This document shows positions 1 to 5,823 of a DNA stretch of 53,977 nt, piece after piece. The DNA is from Candidatus Rifleibacteriota bacterium (GTDB lineage: Bacteria; Muiribacteriota; Ozemobacteria; Ozemobacterales; Ozemobacteraceae), in the NCBI GenBank assembly GCA_905236675.1, contig CAJOND010000050.1, forward strand, positions 1-53,977. The letters are read 5' to 3'. The notes under the pieces are model-generated. The model saw only the letters and a list, made by a program, of their open reading frames with translations. It was not told the origin of the DNA and did no database searches. A program made the translations under genes and the position numbers. Every line of letters begins with the position of its first letter. Positions within the stretch are counted from its first letter, which is position 1.

Positions 1-44
1 TTATAAGCATAAATTCTGCAATCATATAAAATCGGCATAAAAAA

Positions 45-64
45 AGAGCCTTAAAACAGGCTCT
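45..64 (-). terminator. Possible rho-independent terminator reading leftward
   Basis: A 6-bp stem (45-50 with 59-64, loop of 8) is followed, on the minus strand, by a run of seven T (plus-strand A at 38-44). No minus-strand gene is visible to its right before position 577, so it would have to end an unrecognised RNA, or it may simply be part of the repeat-rich spacer. Confidence 0.4.
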
Positions 65-97
65 AGCAATTAGTTTTTGCTTAACTTAATGACATTG

Positions 98-365
98 CTT
101 GAGGAGAGGTGGCAGCCTGTAAGGCTGACAGAGTGGTGACCGAACTAGAGTAAACTTTGTATAGCGATAATGTATTGTTAATCAAAGAACTATGGTTGAC
201 TCTGATTATGTCACCCTTTACGACTCGCTTGCTATCCTAGCACTCGCTTGCTATCCTAGCGCTCGCTTGCACTCCCAACCTCCTGTTGGTCGTCGGTTCC
301 TACGGAACCACTTCCCCTCAAGGGGAAGCTTTAGTAAGATTCCTCTTTAAGGAAGGAGGTTAGGA
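98..365. repeat. Mosaic palindromic repeat array A
   Basis: This string of short perfect hairpins has 3-nt loops or near it: cagcct-gta-aggctg (117-131), ggttcc-tac-ggaacc (294-308) and cttcccc-tcaa-ggggaag (311-328). They are joined by G/C-rich linkers such as 'gaggagaggtgg' and 'gagtggtgacc'. Linkers and hairpin style match the arrays at about 2.4, 5.5, 11.1 and 11.75 kb. The array fills the spacer upstream of the pilin gene and contains no convincing coding sequence. Confidence 0.7.
223..270 (+). repeat. 19-bp tandem repeat, 2.5 copies
   Basis: The unit actcgcttgctatcctagc occurs at 223-241 and 242-260 and partly at 261-270. It lies inside mosaic array A. Too few and too short for a CRISPR, with no spacers. 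Confidence 0.8.
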
Positions 366-476
366 CAATTGCCAGTATACTAACTAAAAAACAACAAAAA
401 AAACCAATTACAATAACAACAGATACGAGTTTTTCCTCCGCAAAATTGCCACTTTCTTAAAAAAACAAAAAAATAC

Positions 477-507
477 TTGCATTATCTAAACAAAAGTGAT
501 ATATACT
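477..507 (+). promoter_or_regulatory. Candidate sigma-70-type promoter of the pilin gene
   Basis: TTGCAT at 477-482 and TATACT at 502-507 are separated by 19 bp, slightly longer than ideal. The start codon of the pilin gene is 71 bp downstream of the -10 box, leaving an AT-rich leader with an AAAGGA ribosome site at 562-567. A strong separate promoter would fit an abundant pilin subunit. Confidence 0.45.
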
Positions 508-577
508 CAACTTGTGAATTTGGGAACAAACATTACAAATTTTACAAAATTATAAAAATAAAAAAGGATTTAAAAAG

Positions 578-1072
578 ATGAACAGAAAAGGTTTTACATT
601 AATGGAACTCTTGCTCGTAGTTGCAGTTCTTGCTATCGTTGCTGCAGCCGCTGCTCCAACTTTCTTCGGTGGTGCTAAAGATGCTATGAATGAAGCAAGA
701 AAGTCTTCTTTCATGTCTGCTTACCAGAATACTATTTCTGGTGCTAATATGCTAGTTGCTGTTGCAGCATCTCAGGGAAAAACAATTGTAGCAGGCGAAT
801 TAAAATTCACAGATAGTTCTTCAGGTACTGAAAAGAAGTTAGCTGATTATGTTCCTGTTGCTGCAAGACAGTTCAATATTATTGATGATACTACTACTCG
901 TGCTTTTACAGCAAAAATGGGTGCTAACAATACTGTTGTAGTTTCTTACGGAACAGCTAATGGTTCTGATGAACCAACAAATACTACTGATATAAACGTT
1001 ACAACTACTGTTGATGCAGCTCTCACTGCCGCTTGGAAAGCTTTAAACACAACTACTTATGCTCAACCATAA
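578..1072 (+). CDS. Type IV pilin-like protein (candidate major pilin)
   Basis: 164 residues beginning with a short basic leader and a class III (prepilin) signal: MNRKG^FTLMELLLV, with cleavage expected after Gly5 and the conserved Glu at mature position 5. The hydrophobic helix continues to about residue 28. The rest is a Thr/Ala-rich globular head with no cysteines. It stands alone, about 11 kb from the pilus assembly operon, between a promoter at 477-507 and a strong terminator at 1084-1117, so it is a monocistronic unit as expected for a highly expressed major pilin or pseudopilin. AAAGGA lies 10 nt before the ATG. Function as fibre subunit is inferred from leader and context only. Confidence 0.85.
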   Translation: MNRKGFTLMELLLVVAVLAIVAAAAAPTFFGGAKDAMNEARKSSFMSAYQNTISGANMLVAVAASQGKTIVAGELKFTDSSSGTEKKLADYVPVAARQFNIIDDTTTRAFTAKMGANNTVVVSYGTANGSDEPTNTTDINVTTTVDAALTAAWKALNTTTYAQP

Positions 1073-1083
1073 TATATGGTTAT

Positions 1084-1117
1084 AAAAAAAAGAGCCTCTT
1101 TACGAGGCTCTTTTTTT
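1084..1117 (+). terminator. Bidirectional rho-independent terminator
   Basis: An 8-bp stem agagcctc (1091-1098) / gaggctct (1104-1111) with a 5-nt loop is flanked by A7 on the left and T7 on the right. It ends the pilin transcript on the plus strand and can serve the Abi gene on the minus strand. Confidence 0.9.
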
Positions 1118-1193
1118 GTATTTTTTATTTTATAAAACAAAATTCTGATTCTAAGTGAAAAATAAACTTTTATAAAGTTAACAAAAAGTTATA

Positions 1194-2087
1194 TTATGAG
1201 CTTAATACTATTTCCCAATTTTGAGGGAAACCCATAAAAGAAAGGTTGATGACAGAAGAATTTTGTATCAATAGTTTTGTCAGTTTGGTATATAAATCTT
1301 GCCAAATATTAAGTTTATTAAAAAGAATATATTTCATTGCTAATATAACAGGGAAAAGCTTATTATATTTTTGTCTGTATATCTTGTGTTTTACTAAAAG
1401 CCTAGGAGCTTGTTTAAGTAGAGCATTATATAAACGACCGTAATGAGCACATATATTTCTTGTTTCTACCAAAGACAAAATCCAACTAATAAGTAAGTTA
1501 TAATTTGTTTTATATAATCTAGCTATAGCTTTTTTATCATCATCTTTCATAATTGAATATAGAGAAGCTAGATTACCAAAGGTAAATAATTCTATTGCTA
1601 CCCATATAGGAAAATGACCACTGTATTGATTCAAGTGATGTTTAACAAAAGGTGTATTTCGCTGTCTGTCTAATTCTTCTGTTAAATGCTTTATTATGTT
1701 TGAATGAGCAGATTCACCATTTTTAAGTGTTTTGTCTTTAAAATTATTTGAAGCCATATAGCCCTCAGCATCGTATTTCATGGCTAATAAATATGATATA
1801 TGACTTCTAAATTGTATTTCTATATATTCTATTGTGTGAATCAATAAATTGCGTAGATTACTATCAAATTGATACAGGCTGTATAATAAGTCTAATGAAG
1901 TTCCCTGTATATACTTTTCTTTATCTGTTTTTTCTTTTAATCCTATTCCATATCCAGATAATCTATAATAGTTGACTGATTTCAGTATTTCTTTAGCTTG
2001 ATTTCTATCGTTTATAATCAATGAATGAAATTGTTCTAGTCTATCTATTTGTTCTTCATAAGTTAGAGCCTTTTTTAGTATATACAT
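1194..2087 (-). CDS. Abi_2 (AbiD/AbiF-like) abortive-infection protein with HEPN motif
   Basis: 297 residues matching the Abi_2 family: the N-terminal 'VNYYRLSGY' block (residues 38-46), the 'FDSNLRNLL..IEYIEIQFRSHISY' helix region (74-99) and the C-terminal 'ETRNICAHYGRLYN' block (208-221). The last contains R210-x4-H215, the R-x4-6-H signature of HEPN ribonucleases. Family members are phage-defence effectors, presumably RNases that arrest infected cells. The gene is preceded by a consensus promoter and a compact hairpin leader (see 2103-2170), an arrangement like RNA-antitoxin systems. Its 3' side shares the bidirectional terminator with the pilin gene. Confidence 0.88.
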   Translation of the reverse strand: MYILKKALTYEEQIDRLEQFHSLIINDRNQAKEILKSVNYYRLSGYGIGLKEKTDKEKYIQGTSLDLLYSLYQFDSNLRNLLIHTIEYIEIQFRSHISYLLAMKYDAEGYMASNNFKDKTLKNGESAHSNIIKHLTEELDRQRNTPFVKHHLNQYSGHFPIWVAIELFTFGNLASLYSIMKDDDKKAIARLYKTNYNLLISWILSLVETRNICAHYGRLYNALLKQAPRLLVKHKIYRQKYNKLFPVILAMKYILFNKLNIWQDLYTKLTKLLIQNSSVINLSFMGFPQNWEIVLSS

Positions 2088-2102
2088 AAAATCAACCTAA
2101 AA

Positions 2103-2170
2103 TAAAATGTCCTCCCACGGTCCGCAGTACTAGTCGCCTAGCCTTATGCTTGGGAGGCTCTGTCATTTTT
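2103..2170 (-). ncRNA. Structured leader RNA of the Abi gene (AbiF-type RNA candidate)
   Basis: Transcribed leftward from the promoter at 2172-2200. The outer stem aaaatg (2104-2109) / catttt (2164-2169) and inner stem cctccca (2111-2117) / tgggagg (2151-2157) enclose a 33-nt G/C-rich loop region in an otherwise AT-rich spacer. On the minus strand the stem is followed by a TTTTATTTT stretch, so it may partly terminate 16 nt before the Abi start codon. A conserved RNA motif upstream of AbiF-type genes has been described by comparative genomics. This element has the right position and compactness, but I could not compare it with the consensus. Confidence 0.65.
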
Positions 2171-2171
2171 A

Positions 2172-2200
2172 ACTATAGCAAAGGTTTTGATTATTGTCAA
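2172..2200 (-). promoter_or_regulatory. Consensus sigma-70 promoter driving leader RNA and Abi gene
   Basis: On the minus strand TTGACA (2200-2195) and TATAGT (2177-2172) are separated by exactly 17 bp. This is the best promoter match in the window. Expected start of transcription falls at the first bases of the hairpin RNA. Confidence 0.85.
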
Positions 2201-2216
2201 CTTGTTTCACAGTTAG

Positions 2217-2339
2217 AATCTATACGAGGTGCTAGAAATTACTGGATTTATCGTCTTAAAACTGCTACAGAAATTTGATGATGTTTGCTATTATATTGAT
2301 TTAGTTATGAAAGAAAGATTAGAGGAATTATATTCTTGA
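2217..2339 (+). pseudogene. DUF559 nuclease gene remnant (3' end only)
   Basis: Codons 2271-2336 read KFDDVCYYIDLVMKERLEEL then YS and a TGA stop. This is the same as the C-terminus of the intact DUF559 gene at 11234-11596 except one Lys to Glu change. Upstream (2217-2270) the similarity drops abruptly to a weak 'YEVL' match and there is an in-frame stop at 2214. Palindromic repeat array B starts directly after the stop codon, exactly as it does beside the intact gene. Confidence 0.8.
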
Positions 2340-2609
2340 TTAGAATGACCGAAAAGCTAGCGCTTTTCAGCCCCTTTCGTCTTTTGCTACGCAAAATCCA
2401 CTTCCCCCAAAGGGGGAAGATCTTATAAGAACCTCCCCAAAAGCTTTGCTTTGGAATTTTTTTTTAGATGCTCCCCCGCTTTATGGGCGAGCTGTCTCGC
2501 AGAACCTCCCCAAAAGCTTTGCTTTGGGGGAGGTGGATTTGACGAAGTCAAAGACGGAGGGGGCTGCATTGCTTTGCAATGCGGTAAAGGATGGCTGCAA
2601 TGCTATGCA
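2340..2609. repeat. Mosaic palindromic repeat array B
   Basis: This array is a chain of hairpin modules: gaaaagctagcgcttttc, ttttgctacgcaaaa, cttcccccaaagggggaag, aaaagctttgcttt and two gcattgc-type palindromes, joined by CAGCCCCTTTCG and GGAGGGGGCTG linkers. It is in the opposite orientation to arrays C, D and E. Its left edge touches the DUF559 remnant. Its right edge runs into a truncated copy of the neighbouring mini-gene (2610-2669). Open frames here are a by-product of the G/C-rich repeats. Confidence 0.8.
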
Positions 2610-2669
2610 TTACAATGTTTCATTATTATATATTTCTTCCTTAAAGAGTTCGAAAAATGCTTCGCACAT
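2610..2669 (-). pseudogene. Truncated duplicate of the coiled-coil mini-gene
   Basis: The frame reads MCEAFFELFKEEIYNNETL then stop. Residues 1-13 are identical to the start of the neighbouring gene at 2684-2872, and the upstream DNA 'ataatatg' context is also shared. After residue 13 the frame diverges and runs into repeat array B, so the array or an associated rearrangement removed the rest. Confidence 0.65.
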
Positions 2670-2683
2670 ATTATTTCCCTTTT

Positions 2684-2872
2684 TTAAGCAAGTTTCTTTA
2701 ATCTGGCAATCTCTGATTCTAATTCTTTTATTTTTCGTTCCGATTCTTTTCTGACTCTAGCTTCTGTTTCACTTCTGACTCTAGCTTCTGTTTCATTTCT
2801 AATAACTTCTTCAGCAGCAGCAACTTTAGCAGCTATTTCTTCCTTAAACAGTTCAAAAAATGCTTCACACAT
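2684..2872 (-). CDS. Small coiled-coil protein of unknown function
   Basis: 62 residues starting MCEAFFELFKEEI; an upstream in-frame ATG exists, but AGGAGG at 2883-2878 places the start here, 5 nt away. The rest is a charged helix (Ala/Glu/Arg-rich, 'ETEARVRSETEARVRKESE') ending in a leucine-heptad segment, so a coiled coil. An exact 24-nt tandem duplication (2751-2798) encodes the repeated SETEARVR. The opening resembles, to my eye, the C-terminal tails of Rpn/PD-(D/E)XK transposase-like proteins, and an Rpn gene lies directly upstream, so it may be a detached tail or partner. Function unknown. Confidence 0.5.
   Translation of the reverse strand: MCEAFFELFKEEIAAKVAAAEEVIRNETEARVRSETEARVRKESERKIKELESEIARLKKLA
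2751..2798 (-). repeat. 24-bp tandem duplication inside the mini-gene
   Basis: Two copies of a 24-nt unit beginning ctgactctagcttctg (2751-2774 and 2775-2798) differ at one base. In-frame, it adds one eight-residue turn set to the coiled coil. Confidence 0.85.
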
Positions 2873-3016
2873 ATTATCCTCCTTTTTCAACTGACTGAAA
2901 ATATAACTATTAGCTATTATGCTAACCTGAAAAACGGCATCTCTGTTCTCAATATCAACGCCTTATGTTATTTGGATTACTAAGCTTATATTTTCACAAA
3001 TCAGGCATGGAAATAA

Positions 3017-3910
3017 TCAGTATAAAGCAAGGTTTCTAGCTTCTTTTTCAAATTTTTCGACAGTCATTCCCATTCTTGAGGCAGCTTCCTGTAAAGAAAT
3101 AATCTTATCTTTTACTAAGCCAATCAAGGTTTCAATTTTTCCCCTCTTTTCGCCTTTCTTTTCGCCTTTCTTTTCGCCTTCTAGTCTTATAGTATTTTCA
3201 TATTTTTCTTTGTCAAATTTGAAAAGACACATAGCTATTACCTCCGATTCTTTTTCCTTAAGAAATTCCTTAAGAATATTTTTCTTTATACATTCTTCAA
3301 CAGCTTTTTTAACACCTGCTAGAACCTCTTTTTTTTCTTTGATATATTTTCTTGTTTCTGAAATAAACATTGAGTATTCCCATAGTATTTTACATTTATC
3401 AAATAATTTCTTGTTATGCCCGATATTTATATTCAACATAGTAGCTGTCCATTCAAAACCTTTTGCCTTTTCTTTGTTTATAAAAGCATTTGAAAGTTTT
3501 AAGAAAGTTTTATCGGCAGCTTTCTTTTTTATACCGTTATAGAATACTACATATTGAGGAGTAGGTATTTTTATTAGAGAAGAACCGAATATACTGATCC
3601 CATTTTTCTCAATGAAAGATTGATAAAGGTGTGAAAAATATATTAGACCTCTTAAAGGCATATTAGGATTGAATGTACTCTGATGTTCATATAAATTCAT
3701 TTCATTATCTATAATAAAAGAAACATCATTTTTTACATCCATATATAGAACATCATCGATAGTAGTAAGAGTTAAATCGTCTACATTTGTATAATTCGTA
3801 TTTGCAAGAGCATTGTACAAGTCTAACAGATTCTTTTTGTTATTCTCTGCACCAAAAAGACTGATAAAAATTGAACTTTTATATTCCCTGTTGACTTTTA
3901 CATCTTCCAT
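3017..3910 (-). CDS. Rpn-family PD-(D/E)XK nuclease (putative transposase-like)
   Basis: 297 residues from MEDVKVNREYKSSIF; a longer frame starts at 3955, but AGGGA at 3920-3916 precedes this ATG by 5 nt. N-terminal 'KSSIFISLFGAENNKKNLLDLYNAL' and 'LYMDVKNDVSFIIDNEMNLYEHQST' match the Rpn/PD-(D/E)XK family, with Asp in NDVSF and the E-x-Q of YEHQS as likely active-site residues. Rpn proteins are DNA endonucleases that promote RecA-independent recombination; many lie in variable gut-bacterial loci. The C-terminus has three tandem EKKG units (15-nt DNA repeat, about 3139-3181) and a helical tail. Flanked by decayed genes. Confidence 0.8.
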   Translation of the reverse strand: MEDVKVNREYKSSIFISLFGAENNKKNLLDLYNALANTNYTNVDDLTLTTIDDVLYMDVKNDVSFIIDNEMNLYEHQSTFNPNMPLRGLIYFSHLYQSFIEKNGISIFGSSLIKIPTPQYVVFYNGIKKKAADKTFLKLSNAFINKEKAKGFEWTATMLNINIGHNKKLFDKCKILWEYSMFISETRKYIKEKKEVLAGVKKAVEECIKKNILKEFLKEKESEVIAMCLFKFDKEKYENTIRLEGEKKGEKKGEKRGKIETLIGLVKDKIISLQEAASRMGMTVEKFEKEARNLALY

Positions 3911-4036
3911 ATTTTTCCCTAAACTAATTATACAGAAATATTTGTCTAATAACAATTATATAGTTTTCTGAAAATAAAGCTTTTAATATAAAGGCATTAT
4001 AATAAAAACTTTTTAAGCTGTAAGAACATATAGTTT

Positions 4037-4390
4037 TTATTGTTTTTGGTTAAAGAAAACAATGCAAAGTTTTTTCCATTCACTCTTTTTTATCAATCTT
4101 ATATCTCCATTCTTAGTCTTATATCTTATATCTAAATAAGGTTTGCCCTGTCTTTTAAACAAGCGAGTTTAAATCTGAAAAATCATCGGTGTATATAATA
4201 TCGTTTGGCAATACTTTCTTTTCTAAGAACATAATCATATAAATTGGATAATAAGTAGTCTTTTTATCGACTTTAATATTCTAGCTGAAACATTCAGCCA
4301 TTTTTCTTGATAAAATTATCTATATTTTTCCATTTTTTCTGACTTTTTTCTTGATTAAATCATCTAAATTTTTCCACTTTTTCTGATTTT
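4037..4390 (-). pseudogene. Degraded unrecognised gene with frameshifts
   Basis: The 510-bp spacer 3956-4465 holds decayed coding sequence on the minus strand. One frame gives KVDKKTTYYPIYMIMFLEKK..NSLV and stops near 4155. The adjacent frame continues GKPYLDIRYKTKNGDIRLIK..FFNQKQ to a TAA at 4037-4039. Further right, two diverged tandem units of about 45 bp (about 4304-4396) encode KWKNIDNFIKK and KWKNLDDLIKK. No start codon or intact frame survives. Family not recognised. Confidence 0.4.
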
Positions 4391-4465
4391 TTTATTGCTT
4401 CGTTAACTGTTTAAAGTTTATTGCTATTTATGTTATTATTTAAAAAAGTATTTATGGAGTTTTAA

Positions 4466-4927
4466 GTGACGGAAAGATTTGTTTACCACGGAAGCAATAT
4501 TATTGTTGATAAGCCTAAGATCTTAACAAATGGTTTCTTTAAAGATTTTGGCTATGGTTTTTATTGTACAAATCTTGAAAAACAAGCCAAAAGATGGGCT
4601 ATGACCCGTAAAAATAATCACGTGGTAAATATTTATAGAGTAAATAATTTTGATAATCTAAATCTATTAACTTTTGAATATATGACAGAAGATTGGCTTA
4701 ATTTTATAGTTAATTGTAGAAAAGGCGTTGAACACAATTACGATATAGTTGAAGGGCCTATGGCAGACGATACCATTTGGAATTTTATAGAAGATTATAT
4801 TGGTGGAGATATTTCAAAAGAGGCTTTCTGGGAATTGGTCAAATTCAGATACCCCACACACCAGATTGTATTCTGTAATGAAAATGCTTTAGAAAGAATT
4901 ACTTTTGAAAGGGCTTATTTTCTATGA
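4466..4927 (+). CDS. DUF3990-like protein, candidate ADP-ribosyltransferase-type toxin
   Basis: 153 residues with a GTG start chosen because GGAG (4456-4459) lies 6 nt upstream. The beginning, FVYHGSNIIVDKPKI, followed by FGYGFYCTNLEKQAKRWA (about residues 27-45), fits DUF3990. By eye it also resembles the H-G-[ST] and G-x-[YF]-[FY] motifs of ADP-ribosyltransferase folds. The stop codon overlaps the start of the next gene by 4 nt, so the two are translationally coupled. DUF3990 genes are often found next to DUF3791-type genes, which suggests a toxin-antitoxin or host-interaction pair. Enzymatic activity is inference. Confidence 0.6.
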   Translation: MTERFVYHGSNIIVDKPKILTNGFFKDFGYGFYCTNLEKQAKRWAMTRKNNHVVNIYRVNNFDNLNLLTFEYMTEDWLNFIVNCRKGVEHNYDIVEGPMADDTIWNFIEDYIGGDISKEAFWELVKFRYPTHQIVFCNENALERITFERAYFL

Positions 4928-5394
4928 AAGAAATAATATCATTTGATGAACCAATTACCAAAAATGATTTGTTTTATCTTTGTTATATTATAGAAAAAAC
5001 AGCAAGAAAAATTCACCAAACAAATAAATATGTAGTTAATACTATAGGCGAAAACGAACTTTACCGTTTAATATGCAATGCATCTGTTTTACATTGCGAG
5101 AATCCACAAAAAACAGTATCAGACTTGATTAAAGATTATAATTTAGTTGAAGGAACTTTTAATATTTCAAATGTAGATAAAGAATTGTGCAATAAGATAC
5201 CGTCAGAAACCTCTATCGGAAAAGTCTATATGCGATTGATTACAGACACTTTACAACCAGAAGAAGATTATATAAAGGGTCTGATTAGAGTGTACAACGA
5301 CTCAATATGCGAAACAATAGATAATTATAATTGCAGTGCCTATTATGAGCCTTCTTATTTTATAGCAAGGGCTTATTTTAATGGTGGTTTCTAA
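4924..5394 (+). CDS. DUF3791-like partner protein, candidate antitoxin
   Basis: 156 residues overlapping the DUF3990-like gene by ATGA. Residues about 10-70 (FYLCYIIEKTARKIHQTNKY ... NASVLHCENPQKTVSDLI) have the shape of DUF3791: a helical segment, then a 'Y/S-V-L-H' block and a terminal DLI. The remaining 85 residues are a helical extension I do not recognise, longer than stand-alone DUF3791 proteins. Pairing and overlap imply that it acts together with the upstream protein. The direction of any toxin/antitoxin relation is inferred. Confidence 0.5.
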   Translation: MKEIISFDEPITKNDLFYLCYIIEKTARKIHQTNKYVVNTIGENELYRLICNASVLHCENPQKTVSDLIKDYNLVEGTFNISNVDKELCNKIPSETSIGKVYMRLITDTLQPEEDYIKGLIRVYNDSICETIDNYNCSAYYEPSYFIARAYFNGGF

Positions 5395-5449
5395 GCTTAA
5401 TCAATAGTTTTTGATTTTTAGGAATTTGGGAAAGGTAATATAGTAAAAC

Positions 5450-5746
5450 TACCGCAATGCTATGCATTGCAACCCCCTCACCGTCTGCCTTTGGCAGCCA
5501 GCCCCCTCTACCGCATTGCTTCGCAATGCAGCCCCCTCAGTCTCGCTTCGCTCACCAGCTCCCCCACAAAGCGGGGGAGCTTCTAAAAAAAACTAACTCA
5601 AAGCAAAAGCTTTTGGGGAGGTTCTTCGTGACAACTTCTCCGCAAAGCGGGGGAGCATCTTATTTTAGATCTTCCACCTTTGGGGGAAGTGGATTTTGCG
5701 TAACAAAAGACGAAAGGGGCTGAAAAGCGTCAGCTTTTCGGTAACT
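5450..5746. repeat. Mosaic palindromic repeat array C
   Basis: This is the longest array, in the same orientation as D and E. Its modules in order are: gcaatgctatgcattgc, CCGTCTGCC-ttt-GGCAG, gcattgc-ttc-gcaatgc, CTCGCTTCGCTCACCAG, CTCCCCCACAAAGCGGGGGAG, two further CTCCGCAAAGCGGGGGAG-like pieces, cttccacctttgggggaag, ttttgcgtaacaaaa and gaaaagcgtcagcttttc. It ends at the DUF559 remnant at 5748-5797. It fills the spacer between the DUF3791-like gene and the 3' end of the RCC1 pseudogene. Confidence 0.85.
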
Positions 5747-5747
5747 C

Positions 5748-5797
5748 TAATAACGAATACAATTCTTCTAATCTTTCTTTCATAACCAAATCAATAT
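5748..5797 (-). pseudogene. DUF559 nuclease gene scar (last 14 codons)
   Basis: The minus strand reads IDLVMKERLEELYS (5795-5754), the C-terminus of the DUF559 gene at 11234, but the stop codon is lost (TCG TTA instead of TCA TAA). Immediately upstream of it on the minus strand the sequence switches to ggggagcttct (5800-5810), which is the right-hand end of array E. The arrangement therefore looks like an internal deletion of a DUF559 cassette that removed the gene body and most of the right-hand repeat. Confidence 0.75.
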
Positions 5798-5823
5798 CTG
5801 GGGAGCTTCTAACTTGCCACTTA

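Noticed and set aside
223..270. Possible CRISPR-like repeat
   Set aside because: Tandem 19-bp units without spacers; no cas genes anywhere in the window.
70..480. Structured RNA (riboswitch or RNase P-like) upstream of the pilin
   Set aside because: G/C-rich pieces are explained by mosaic array A modules, and no conserved RNA core could be recognised.
2446..2754. Open reading frames of 78-102 codons on the plus strand through array B
   Set aside because: They translate the G/C-rich palindromic modules, have no ribosome site, and run across the antisense of the mini-genes.
5457..5723. 88-codon frame with PLPHCFAMQPPQS-like sequence
   Set aside because: Direct translation of repeat modules in array C. 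The same 'protein' appears at 11020-11268 and 11705-11905 wherever the repeats are, with no independent codon signal.
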